Part shown: piece by piece, positions 7,911 to 15,197 of the stretch
Layout of the letters: each line of letters opens with the position of its first letter
How positions within the stretch are numbered: position 1 is the stretch's first letter
Origin: HGM11368 sp051883455
GTDB taxonomy: Bacteria; Bacillota; Clostridia; Christensenellales; UBA3700
NCBI GenBank assembly: GCA_051883455.1
Contig: JBJETT010000012.1
Location: forward strand, 110,648-174,647
DNA: 64,000 bases
Direction: 5' to 3'
Notes under the pieces: model-generated
Seen by the model: the letters and a program-made list of their open reading frames with translations, nothing else
Database searches by the model: none
What the model was told of the DNA's origin: nothing
Translations under genes and position numbers: made by a program

Positions 7911-8645
7911 ATGACGACGTATAGAACAGCCGAGGTTGCCGAAATAATCGGAATACACCCGAACACGGTACGGCTATATGAAAAATTAAAACTCATTTCA
8001 AAGCCCGAAAGGCTACAAAACGGCTATCGGGTATTTACAGACCTTCATATTCAGCAATGCCGACTAGTGCGAATTGCATATCAGGTAGAAATATTGCAAA
8101 ACGGTTTACGAAAGAAAATTACTGCAATAATAAAGACCTGCGCTACGGGAGATTTTGACACTGCCGTTTTACTGACGGACGAATACCTTAATCAGATAGA
8201 AAGAGAACGTATCAACGCCGAAGAAGCCGTTGAAATCGTTAAACAACTGCTATCTTGCCCAAAAGTAACCAACACGCAATTTTTAAAGCTGAAAGAAGTA
8301 TCGAAAGTCGTTGGCGTTTCTACGGACTCTATACGGAATTGGGAAATGAACGGGTTGCTCACCGCCAAGAGAAAAGAGAACGGGTATCGCATTTACACGG
8401 ACGACGACGTGCAACGGCTTAAAGTAATTCGCACATTGCGGTGCGCTAACTATTCCTTGGAAGCGATTTTACGACTATTGAATCAGTTGTCCAAAAACCC
8501 TGATACGGATATATTAACCACGCTGAATACCCCGAAGCAGTCGGACGATATCGTTTCCGTTTGCGACAGGCTGATTGTTTCTCTGTCTGCGGCTGAGAAA
8601 AACGCTAATAGAATGAGAGATATGCTGACAAATATGAAAAATTAA
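7911..8645 (+). CDS. MerR-family regulator with two MerR DNA-binding domains
   Basis: Two MerR-type winged-helix units in one chain: T-A-E-V-A-E-I-I-G-I-H-P-N-T-V-R-L-Y-E near residue 4, and L-K-E-V-S-K-V-V-G-V-S-T-D-S-I-R-N-W-E near residue 130, each followed by N-G-Y-R-(V/I)-(F/Y)-T. Most MerR proteins have one unit and dimerise, so the tandem form is notable. ATG at 7911 is preferred over GTG at 7902 because AAAGGTG is well spaced from it. The stop is 12 bases before the methyltransferase gene, so the two are probably co-transcribed and co-functional, the methyltransferase-linked MerR arrangement seen in other clostridial elements. Ligand unknown. Confidence 0.9.
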   Translation: MTTYRTAEVAEIIGIHPNTVRLYEKLKLISKPERLQNGYRVFTDLHIQQCRLVRIAYQVEILQNGLRKKITAIIKTCATGDFDTAVLLTDEYLNQIERERINAEEAVEIVKQLLSCPKVTNTQFLKLKEVSKVVGVSTDSIRNWEMNGLLTAKRKENGYRIYTDDDVQRLKVIRTLRCANYSLEAILRLLNQLSKNPDTDILTTLNTPKQSDDIVSVCDRLIVSLSAAEKNANRMRDMLTNMKN

Positions 8646-8657
8646 GGAGAATTTAAA

Positions 8658-9373
8658 ATGAAATACATAAAAAGCGAAAAATACAATACCCCTGCATTGC
8701 AGGCTAAAATAATGGGTCCCAACCCTATTAAATTAGAGGAAGAATTATTAATTAATCACCAAATACCGGAAGGCGCCGTTGTCTGCGATTTAGGAAGCGG
8801 ACAGGGCTTAACAAGCGTATTCCTTGCTAAAGAATACGGCTTTACCGTATATGCAGCAGACTTATGGAGCAATCCTGAAGATAACCGTAGGTTTTTTGAC
8901 GAAATGGGGCTGGATAAAATCAAATTATCCCCGTCAAGGCAGACGCTACGGATTTACCGTTTGAAAAGGAATTTTTCGATGCGGTTGTCAGTATAGATTC
9001 TTATAACTATTTTGGAAGAGACGAACGCTATCTTGACGATAACCTTTTACCGTTTATTAAAAAAGGCGGATATATCTACGTTGCTATTCCGGGGATGAAG
9101 AAAGACTGTCACGATAATTTACCGCAGGAGCTTTTATTGTCCTGGACGCGAGAACAGCTTGAGTATATGCACGATATTGACTATTGGACTAATATATTTA
9201 AAAAAAGTAAGGGAGCTGAAATAATTTCAATTAAAGAAATGGAAAGCAACGATGAAGCGTGGGCAGATTGGTTGAAGCAAGACAATGAATACGCTATTGG
9301 CGATAGAAAAGCAATGGAAGCAGGCGGCGGCAAATATTTAAATTCTATTGCGATTGTAATGAGAAAAAAATAA
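8658..9373 (+). pseudogene. SAM-dependent methyltransferase, frameshifted
   Basis: The first frame (8658 to about 8919) carries the SAM-binding motif V-C-D-L-G-S-G-Q-G-L-T. The continuation V-K-A-D-A-T-D-L-P-F-E, S-I-D-S-Y-N-Y-F-G-R and I-A-I-V-M-R-K-K is in another frame and runs to 9373. Adding one A to the AAAA run at 8916-8919 gives a single 239-codon frame of normal length for this family. GGAG precedes the ATG at good spacing. Either the gene is broken or this is a homopolymer sequencing error. The substrate is unknown. Confidence 0.85.
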
Positions 9374-9417
9374 TTCGGTGTAGTGTGAATAACACTCAAT
9401 CCGAGAGATGATAACGT

Positions 9418-10176
9418 ATGGTTGGAATATATTTAAGCGGTACGGGAAATACAAAGCACTGTATTGAAAAACTAATAAACTTATTGGATGTCTCTGCAAG
9501 GACAATACCCTTAGAGAGCGAAGACGTTATTGAAGAAATAGAAAATAATACCACCGTAATTTTGGGATATCCGATACAGTATTCTAACGCACCTTATATG
9601 GTTAGAGAGTTTATAAAGAAAAATAAGGCGTTATGGAACGGTAAAAAGGTATTCTGTGTGGCAACAATGGGGTTATTCAGCGGAGACGGTGCCGGCTGCA
9701 GCGCAAGATTGCTGAAAAAATACGGCGCAACGATTTTGGGCGGGCTACATATCAAAATGCCTGATTCTGTCTGCGACAACAAAGCTCTAAAAAAGACGAT
9801 TGAACAGAATAAGTCTATCGTAATGCAGGCTGATGCAAAAATAGAACTCGCCGCACGGCAAATCGGGGAAGGTAACTACCCCAAAGACGGATTATCTTTC
9901 TTCTCTCACTTTGCAGGACTATTTGGGCAAAGACTTTGGTTTTACAGGAAAACAGCCGGATATACGGATAAATTAAAAATTAGCGAAAAGTGTATCGGTT
10001 GCGGACTATGTGCTTCTCAATGCCCGATGAAAAATATATCGATTATAGACGGGAAAGCGGTAGCTAATAATAAGTGTACGATGTGTTATAGGTGTATAAG
10101 TCGGTGTCCCGAAAAAGCCATTACTCTGATTGGTGACGAAGTAATAGAACAATGCCGATATGAGAAATACTGTTAA
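9418..10176 (+). CDS. EFR1-type flavodoxin/ferredoxin fusion protein
   Basis: 252 residues. The N-terminal flavodoxin-like domain (residues 1-150) opens with the phosphate-binding G-I-Y-L-S-G-T-G-N-T-K-H. The C-terminal part has two 4Fe-4S motifs, C-I-G-C-G-L-C-A-S-Q-C-P and C-T-M-C-Y-R-C-I-S-R-C-P (about residues 192-235). It probably transfers electrons in the cytoplasm; the partner is unknown. It lies 44 bases after the methyltransferase gene in the same direction, inside the element cargo. A hairpin terminator follows at 10212-10259. Confidence 0.92.
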   Translation: MVGIYLSGTGNTKHCIEKLINLLDVSARTIPLESEDVIEEIENNTTVILGYPIQYSNAPYMVREFIKKNKALWNGKKVFCVATMGLFSGDGAGCSARLLKKYGATILGGLHIKMPDSVCDNKALKKTIEQNKSIVMQADAKIELAARQIGEGNYPKDGLSFFSHFAGLFGQRLWFYRKTAGYTDKLKISEKCIGCGLCASQCPMKNISIIDGKAVANNKCTMCYRCISRCPEKAITLIGDEVIEQCRYEKYC

Positions 10177-10211
10177 CCAAACCACAATTTAGGTACTTCA
10201 TAATAAATAAT

Positions 10212-10259
10212 GCAGAGCTGACAAACCAACGATTTATCATGGTTTTTCGGCTCTGTTTT
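10212..10259 (+). terminator. Terminator after the flavodoxin/ferredoxin gene
   Basis: GCAGAGC and GCTCTG arms (10212-10218, 10250-10255) around a long loop, followed by TTTT. Confidence 0.6.
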
Positions 10260-10310
10260 AAGTTTTTAATATTACGAGACAATAAAAAGAAACTTTTTTA
10301 CCCTCCACTT

Positions 10311-10341
10311 TACCACCAACGTTCTCGTCGGTGGTATTCTT
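10311..10341 (+). terminator. Hairpin in the leader of the ABC exporter operon
   Basis: TACCACCAACG (10311-10321) pairs with CGTCGGTGGTA (10326-10336) with one mismatch and is followed by TTCTTTTT, ending 30 bases before the ABC ATPase start. Being so close to the ribosome site, it may act as an attenuator controlling exporter expression. Confidence 0.6.
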
Positions 10342-10369
10342 TTTACAAATAAAAAAAGGAGACGATATT

Positions 10370-11092
10370 ATGCAAACTGTAATCAAAGTGGAGAGGTTGT
10401 CAAAGACATACGGCAATCTGCTTGCGATAGACAATCTTAGTTTGTCTGTAGAACGCGGTACTGTTTACGGGCTGCTCGGCGCAAACGGTGCAGGAAAGAG
10501 CACTACCATAGAGTGCATTTTAGGGACAAAAACAGCGGACAGCGGTACGGTAAGCGTTTTAGGGCATAGTCCCAAAAAGGACAGAAAAAAGCTTTTTCAA
10601 AAGGTAGGCGTACAATTTCAGGAGTGTGACTACCAGCCTGAAATCAAGGTTTACGAACTGTGCGAGGAGATTGCCTGCCTTTACAAAAATCCGTCCGATT
10701 GGAAGGAGCTGTGTGTTAAGTTCGGTATAGGGGACAAGTTAAAAAGCACGGTAAAAAATCTTTCAGGCGGTCAAAGACAACGGCTGTTTATCGTCCTTGC
10801 ACTTATTCCCAATCCACAACTTGTATTTCTTGACGAGCTGACGACAGGGCTTGACGCAAAGGCACGAAGAGAAGTCTGGAAAATTTTATCCGACTTAAAA
10901 AACAAGGGTTTAACTATCTTTCTGACTTCACATTTTATGGATGAGGTCGAAGCGCTCTGCGACGAGATTTGTATTTTGAAACAAGGGAAATCCGTATTTC
11001 AAGGTACGGTCGAACAGGCAAAAAGTATATGCGATTGCAATAGTTTTGAAGATGCTTACCTTATTCTTTCAGGAGAGGAGGAAGAAAGATGA
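10370..11092 (+). CDS. ABC transporter ATP-binding protein (ABC-2 type exporter)
   Basis: 240 residues from the ATG at 10370, which has AAAAGGAGA 8 bases upstream; an upstream GTG at 10331 lies inside the leader hairpin and is rejected. Walker A G-A-N-G-A-G-K-S-T (about residue 37), signature L-S-G-G-Q (about 134), Walker B L-V-F-L-D-E (about 154), and the switch histidine in L-T-S-H. It energises the permease encoded next, with which it overlaps by four bases (ATGA). The pair resembles daunorubicin/multidrug-type exporters. The substrate cannot be read from sequence. It is part of the element cargo, downstream of a TetR regulator. Confidence 0.94.
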   Translation: MQTVIKVERLSKTYGNLLAIDNLSLSVERGTVYGLLGANGAGKSTTIECILGTKTADSGTVSVLGHSPKKDRKKLFQKVGVQFQECDYQPEIKVYELCEEIACLYKNPSDWKELCVKFGIGDKLKSTVKNLSGGQRQRLFIVLALIPNPQLVFLDELTTGLDAKARREVWKILSDLKNKGLTIFLTSHFMDEVEALCDEICILKQGKSVFQGTVEQAKSICDCNSFEDAYLILSGEEEER

Positions 11093-11829
11093 AATCATTT
11101 ATTATGCTATTTAAAAATGAATTTAAACTTAATATCCGTAACATGAATATGGTCATCTTTGCGGTGATTATACCTATAGTCGTTCTGGTTATTCTCGGTT
11201 TGATATACGGAACGACGCCTGTAACCGACGGTGTGACATATACGTTTATGGAACAGTCGTTCGGCGCACTTTGTACTATAAGTATGTGTGCAGGGGGCTT
11301 GATGGGATTGCCCCTTGTCGTATCGGAATACAGAGAACGTAAAATATTAAAACGGTTTAAGGTCACGCCCGTCAGTCCTTTAAAACTACTTGCCGTTGAA
11401 GTCTTGATTTACGTTGTATATTGTATCGTGTCCGTTATTACGCTCGCTCTCGTTTCGCTTATATGGAAGGTAAGAATAAGCGGTTCCTGGTTGGCATTTT
11501 TGGGAAGCTGGATATTGACGATGGTTTCTACTTTAAGTGTCGGTATGATGGTCGGCGGCGTGGCTAAAAACACAAAGAGTGCAAGCGTAATTGCCTGTAC
11601 TCTATACTTCCCGACTTTGATATTTTCGGGTGCGACGCTTCCGCTTGAGGTGATGCCAAACGTTATGCAAAGTATAGTAAAATTCTTTCCGTTGACGCAG
11701 GGTATTCAGTTGATGAAGTCGACTTTTCTTGGTTTGCCGATTGACAATATTTGGCTCCCTATCGTGGTTATGTCAGCCGTTACGATTATCTGCACAGGTA
11801 TAGCAGTAAAATTTTTCAGGTGGGAATAA
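11089..11829 (+). CDS. ABC-2 type transporter permease
   Basis: 246 residues with six predicted membrane segments: about 20-40 (V-I-F-A-V-I-I-P-I-V-V-L-V-I-L), 55-78, 102-125, 132-155, 163-185 and 218-240. The segment T-L-I-F-S-G-A-T-L-P before the last loop is typical of ABC-2 permeases of drug exporters. It is translationally coupled to the ATPase gene and followed by a strong terminator, so the operon ends here, about 220 bases before the element boundary. Confidence 0.93.
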   Translation: MKSFIMLFKNEFKLNIRNMNMVIFAVIIPIVVLVILGLIYGTTPVTDGVTYTFMEQSFGALCTISMCAGGLMGLPLVVSEYRERKILKRFKVTPVSPLKLLAVEVLIYVVYCIVSVITLALVSLIWKVRISGSWLAFLGSWILTMVSTLSVGMMVGGVAKNTKSASVIACTLYFPTLIFSGATLPLEVMPNVMQSIVKFFPLTQGIQLMKSTFLGLPIDNIWLPIVVMSAVTIICTGIAVKFFRWE

Positions 11830-11959
11830 ATGAAAAAAATACGCAAAAATCCGACCGTACCTTAACAGATTGACTTTTTTGCACATATTATTTCTCGCAC
11901 ATAATTAATTAAATTAATGCTTATGTAAAGATATCCATTTTTCAAGTGGAAGGATTAAG

Positions 11960-11994
11960 AAAAGGTCGGACAAAACGTCCGACCTTTTATACAT
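11960..11994 (+). terminator. Terminator of the ABC exporter operon
   Basis: Perfect 12-bp stem: AAAAGGTCGGAC (11960-11971), loop AAAAC, GTCCGACCTTTT (11977-11988). It lies close to the right end of the element and would insulate it from the host gene. Confidence 0.9.
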
Positions 11995-12026
11995 TGATTT
12001 GGCTGCTTAAATTCTGATTTTAAATT

Positions 12027-12085
12027 ATTGTGTCCATTTGAATGCTTGAACCCCTCAAACATGCTTTCTAAAATGATTGCCTCGG
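12027..12085. other. attR-type junction of the integrative element
   Basis: Element arm ATTGTGTCCATTTGA at 12027-12041, ten bases, then the inferred GG crossover (minus strand of 12052-12053), then recombinase gene codons for E-S-M-F-E on the minus strand. Confidence 0.8.
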
Positions 12086-12431
12086 GAGTATCGGGTATAT
12101 ACTCGGTAGCGGATACAACCCTTACGCCGTTGTCTTTGAGCGTTTTCTTATGTTTTGTGGCTTCATATTTGTTTCGGCTGAAACGGTCAAATTTGTAAAC
12201 GAGGACCATATTGAAATCGTGTCTTTTACTATCCTCAATCATTTGGCGAAAGTCGGGGCGATTGTCGTTGGTGCCCGTCATCGCTCTATCTATGTAGGTT
12301 TTGAGGACGAGTATATCGTTGTTTTTGGCATACTCGTTGCAAACACGGAGTTGTCCTTCTATGGATTGCTCCGATTGGCTGTCGCTCGAATAGCGAGCAT
12401 ATATTACTGCTGTTTTGGTTTTGTTTTCCAT
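12052..12431 (-). pseudogene. Serine recombinase, N-terminal catalytic part (gene split by element)
   Basis: About 126 codons of true recombinase: A-V-I-Y-A-R-Y-S-S-D-S-Q with the catalytic serine, E-G-Q-L near residue 27, D-R-A-M-T-G-T-N, K-F-D-R-F-S-R-N, ending I-I-L-E-S-M-F-E-G at the junction. The frame then runs into element DNA (to a stop at 11955), adding unrelated residues. The missing C-terminal part is at 1-1097. A truncated resolvase domain of this kind is unlikely to recombine DNA by itself, though it might still be made: the start has a good upstream AGGAGA. Confidence 0.9.
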
Positions 12432-12470
12432 AATTTATTTTCTCCTTATATTTAGTTTTTGTTAGTTTGT

Positions 12471-12610
12471 CTTTCGACGGGAACGAGATAAACGGAAACG
12501 GTCTAAGTTGTTTTCTTTAGTTGCTAAACTCTTGTTCGTCAAGGGTTGTGGAACAATGCACTTTACCCTTGACGGACAAGCCGTTTTCGTTTACGCTCCC
12601 GTAGCGAAAG
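12471..12610. repeat. 140-base imperfect DNA hairpin between recombinase and Rep genes
   Basis: The outer arms CTTTCG...CGAAAG, ACGGGA...TCCCGT and AAACGGAAACGG...CCGTTTTCGTTT enclose an inner stem CTTGTTCGTCAAGGGT (12531-12546) / ACCCTTGACGGACAAG (12565-12580). It fills the 189-base gap between the divergent-looking ends. Such a structure next to an HUH Rep gene could be a replication origin or strand-processing site. Confidence 0.75.
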
Positions 12611-12620
12611 ACTATTTGTT

Positions 12621-13535
12621 TTAGTTGCTCTTAGGCAACTTATCTATGACTTCTTTGCTCACTTTGCCAAGTATTTCGCCTTCGTTCATACAGGTGAAGT
12701 TGTCAAATAGCAATACTTTTCTATCGTCCACTCCGTAAGGACAAGCCACGTCTTCGTCCAATACGTCCGAAAGAAAATAGGTCGGCAATTTACCGCCATA
12801 GACTAAACGTTCGCCAGATTTTTCCATATACTTGGTTATGTATTTTGCCGCATTGGCAATGTCATCTTGCGTGGCAATATCTTTGAAGTCGTTTCTTCCA
12901 AAGTGTTTGAGAAAATGACTGTTTTGGCAGGTGGTTTGCATACGGTGGTTGCGTGTGTCGTAATCTCGCATCTTTTCCAACTCTCCAATCATCTTTGGGA
13001 TATGGAATATTCCATGGAAATGTAACCTGTTGGTGTCGTTGCCACGCTCCCACACTCCTACGTACTTCCAACCGTTTCTTGCCACAAGGTGTTTGAGTGT
13101 GTTGGATAGCTTCTTCCTAAACGATGCTTCCGTATGAAGTTCGTCCGAGTAGGTAAACGTACAAAAGAAATCCCAATCTTGTAGTCGCAGTTTTCGCATT
13201 AGCCGTACTTTGCGTTTTATGGCGTTGGTTTTTGCTCTTTCTACGCTTTCATCCACATAAGCGTTCAATTCTTCTTTGCTATCAAAATGTTCTTTTAATT
13301 CTTGTTTTATATGAGCCTTACGTTCTCTCTTTGGCAAAGATTGACTTTCCTTGTATGCCTTTTCAAAGCGTTCTTTTGTGGTGTTGGTTGAAGTATCAAC
13401 CATCTGTTCTTTTTGCGTTTGTTGCATTGGTTTGACGACACGTCTTTTGCGTCCTTTCTTGCTTGGGAACGCTCCTTTAGGTATACCTATGTAGTGACTG
13501 CCGTCAAAGTAGATTTTCATATCTCGGTTATTCAT
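12621..13535 (-). CDS. Rolling-circle replication protein (HUH endonuclease, Rep)
   Basis: 304 residues. All three rolling-circle motifs are in order: motif 1 F-F-C-T-F-T-Y (residues 123-129), motif 2 L-H-F-H-G-I-F (H172, H174, the metal-binding HUH), motif 3 A-A-K-Y-I-T-K-Y-M-E-K (Y232/Y236, one of which is the nicking tyrosine). A basic region (K-K-G-R-K-R-R) lies near residue 26. It would nick one strand at an origin and stay attached to the 5' end. Neighbours are the split serine recombinase downstream and a hairpin array upstream, suggesting a small integrated rolling-circle element. Capsid and coat genes are absent, so a phage is not supported. TGTTTTC and GGAGG lie before the start. 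Confidence 0.88.
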   Translation of the reverse strand: MNNRDMKIYFDGSHYIGIPKGAFPSKKGRKRRVVKPMQQTQKEQMVDTSTNTTKERFEKAYKESQSLPKRERKAHIKQELKEHFDSKEELNAYVDESVERAKTNAIKRKVRLMRKLRLQDWDFFCTFTYSDELHTEASFRKKLSNTLKHLVARNGWKYVGVWERGNDTNRLHFHGIFHIPKMIGELEKMRDYDTRNHRMQTTCQNSHFLKHFGRNDFKDIATQDDIANAAKYITKYMEKSGERLVYGGKLPTYFLSDVLDEDVACPYGVDDRKVLLFDNFTCMNEGEILGKVSKEVIDKLPKSN

Positions 13536-13773
13536 TGTTTTCCTCCTTTTTTGTGTATTTTGTATATCTATTTATTCGCTATTCAGCGTTATTTACAACT
13601 TTATTTTGCGTTTCTTTATGCAGTTCAACTATCTTTGAAAACAATGTTTCAAAGAACGCGTGTTTTTGGCTGTCGGAAATGGTTTCTATGTCAGGTTCGC
13701 CAACTGCGATCACGTTTAAGTTTGTCTGTAGCATTTTTTACATCCTTGTGTTTTTTTTGAGTGTAAACTTCAA

Positions 13774-14060
13774 ACTCGCAACTTTTTTGCGACTTTGAAA
13801 AATATTTTTCCTATTGCTTTTAATTTACACATCTCACGTTGCAGATTTTGAAACGTGATAAAACCTTTATGTTGAATTTTTTCTTCAAACAATTTGTGTT
13901 TGAGAAAATAATACCCACCAACTGTTGCAGGTTTTGCGACAGTTAAAATCTTTTTGTGTTTACTTTTAATCTACATTGCTCACTGTGCAGGTTTTGCACG
14001 AATTAAAAACATTTATTGCCTATAGATTAACTTTTAACTAGGACACCTTTTGTCGTAATT
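13774..14060. repeat. Degenerate array of small hairpins upstream of Rep
   Basis: About five units, 56-84 bases apart, each a short inverted repeat followed by an A/T-rich tail: TCGCAA/TTGCGA (near 13776), CACGTT/AACGTG (13837), CTGTTGC/GCGACAG (13922), GTGCA/TGCAC (13984), GACA/TGTC (14042). Two units share GCAGGTTTTGC, and several share TTAAAA and TTTTAATCTACAT-like tails. No gene was recognised from 13536 to 14284. The position upstream of Rep suggests an origin region; this is inference. Confidence 0.6.
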
Positions 14061-14284
14061 AAAAAAATATTTTAACTTTTTTCACCTATTTCAACTCGCT
14101 AACTTGGAAAGGGTATCAACTGATTGAAAAGCAACATAAAAATATCATTTTGAAGTAACGGAAACCAGAACGTCCGTGTGACAAAAAAGGACCAATTTGT
14201 GATGCGAGGAAGAAAAAAAGAACGACGTCAAAAACGCCGCATGAAAACACAACTAAAAACAAATACTTGTTGGAAAAAGGAAAA

Positions 14285-14462
14285 CAACTCAAAAATGCCG
14301 ACAACGGAAAAACGGGCGCGGTTCGCAGCGGTGTAGCGAGAACGCCCCGTTCCGTTCGGCTTTGAGTTGTCCTTTCCCAAAGTGTTATTTAGTTGTTTCA
14401 CGGGTGCTTGACCGCGGAGCTTTGCTCCGCGCTTGTATATGTCAAGCACCCGTGAGAGTGCC
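14285..14462. repeat. Repeat A, copy 1: two long hairpins
   Basis: Hairpin one (14285-14369) has arms CAACTCAAA / TTTGAGTTG, plus inner ACGGAA/TTCCGT and an ACGGG-C-G-C-G / CGCCCCGT stem with an apical GTTCGC...GAGAAC. Hairpin two has arms CACGGGTGCTTGAC (14399-14412) and GTCAAGCACCCGTG (14441-14454) with an inner CGCGGAGC/GCTCCGCG. The same pair recurs at 21955-22130 with compensating changes, and the last third at 23442-23490. In all three places it lies just 5' of a gene block. A tail GTGAGAGTGCC follows in copies 1 and 2. Confidence 0.88.
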
Positions 14463-14518
14463 ATTTGATTATTTCTATATTATTATTTTAGTTTTTTAAT
14501 TGTAGGCTTCTATTGGTA

Positions 14519-14556
14519 TTGACTTTTATCACCAAAAAATGCTAAAATAATGCTAA
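14519..14556 (+). promoter_or_regulatory. Promoter of the restriction-modification operon with direct-repeat operator
   Basis: TTGACT (14519-14524) and TAAAAT (14543-14548), 18-base spacer. Two AATGCTAA direct repeats (14538-14545 and 14549-14556) spaced 11 bases, one helical turn, overlap the -10 region. This is the layout expected of a controller-protein box, and the next gene encodes a small XRE protein. Confidence 0.65.
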
Positions 14557-14579
14557 TCTGATGATAACGGAGACATACA

Positions 14580-14768
14580 ATGACTTATGCCGAAAAAATT
14601 AAACAATCGAGAGAATCGCTTTTAATGACTCAAAGCGAATTTGCTGCCGAAATAGGTGTTAATTCTATTACCGTTTGCAGGTGGGAAACAGGGAAAACCG
14701 AACCAAGCATAAAGGCTAAAAAGGCATTTAGAGCCTTGTGTGAGCGTAAAGGCATCGATTTCAAATAA
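14580..14768 (+). CDS. XRE-family helix-turn-helix, likely restriction-modification controller
   Basis: 62 residues, essentially one helix-turn-helix domain: L-M-T-Q-S-E-F-A-A-E-I-G-V-N-S-I-T-V-C-R-W-E (residues 15-36) followed by G-K-T-E-P-S. ACGGAGA lies upstream at good distance. It is the first gene of the block, only four bases from vsr. Its size and position match C (controller) proteins that delay nuclease expression until the DNA is methylated. The direct repeats over its promoter fit autoregulation. The C-protein role is inference. Confidence 0.85.
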   Translation: MTYAEKIKQSRESLLMTQSEFAAEIGVNSITVCRWETGKTEPSIKAKKAFRALCERKGIDFK

Positions 14769-14772
14769 AACA

Positions 14773-15195
14773 ATGGCTAAAACACAAGAGGAAATCACAA
14801 AAAATATGCGAAGCAACAAAAGCAAGGACACAAAACCCGAGTTCATGTTGCGTAAGGAATTGTGGAAACGCGGTTTACGTTACAGGAAAAATTACAAGAA
14901 GGTAATCGGGAAACCGGATATTGTATTTGTAAGCCGAAAGATAGCAATATTCGTAGACGGCAAAATGTGGCACGGCTACGATTGGGAAAAACAGAAAAAC
15001 GACTTCAAATCTCATTGCGACTTTTGGATTCCGAAAATCGAACGGAATATTGAGCGAGACAAAGAAGTAACGGAACAACTGCAAAACGAAGGTTGGACTG
15101 TGTTGCGATTTTGGGATTTCGAGATAAAGAAAAACCTTTCCGATTGCGCGGACAAAATCGAGAAGGTTTACAACGAACGGAGAAACGGAGATTAA
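14773..15195 (+). CDS. vsr: Very short patch repair endonuclease (Vsr)
   Basis: 140 residues. Nicks 5' of T in T:G mismatches made when 5-methylcytosine deaminates. The opening M-R-S-N-K-S-K-D-T-K-P-E (residues 12-23) is the family signature (M-R-x-I-x-x-K-x-T-x-P-E). The nuclease core has G-K-P-D-I-V-F (catalytic Asp) and F-V-D-G-K-M-W-H-G-Y-D-W (usual F-V-x-G-C-F-W-H-x-H; here Lys replaces a Cys zinc ligand). A second motif F-W-I-P-K-I-E-R-N is present. It is directly followed by a C5 methylase, its functional partner. ATG at 14773 is preferred because the frame upstream belongs to the XRE gene. Confidence 0.92.
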   Translation: MAKTQEEITKNMRSNKSKDTKPEFMLRKELWKRGLRYRKNYKKVIGKPDIVFVSRKIAIFVDGKMWHGYDWEKQKNDFKSHCDFWIPKIERNIERDKEVTEQLQNEGWTVLRFWDFEIKKNLSDCADKIEKVYNERRNGD

Positions 15196-15197
15196 AA

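Larger units (their letters stand above)
1098..12053. mobile_element. Integrative mobilizable element inserted in a serine-recombinase gene
   Basis: Both ends lie inside one interrupted recombinase gene. The flanking halves share a GG dinucleotide (1096-1097 and 12052-12053). Joining them there gives codons reading E-S-M-F-E-G-Y-A-E-Y-Y-S, the usual sequence of this family. The two element ends carry arms ATTATGTCCATTTGA (minus strand of 1108-1122) and ATTGTGTCCATTTGA (plus strand, 12027-12041). Each arm sits exactly 10 bases from the GG, so the circular form would have a symmetric 52-bp attP, as expected for a large serine integrase. Inside are a recombinase at the left end, a MobV relaxase with oriT, and accessory cargo. 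There are no type IV secretion genes, so transfer would need a helper element. The boundaries follow from sequence; mobility is inferred. Confidence 0.88.

Noticed and set aside
13774..14060. CRISPR array
   Set aside because: Units are degenerate hairpins with unequal spacing and no constant repeat; no cas genes in the window.
14202..14336. 44-codon Arg/Lys-rich frame before repeat A1, resembling small basic proteins of ssDNA phages
   Set aside because: It ends within the hairpin of repeat A, has no ribosome site, and no other phage gene is present.
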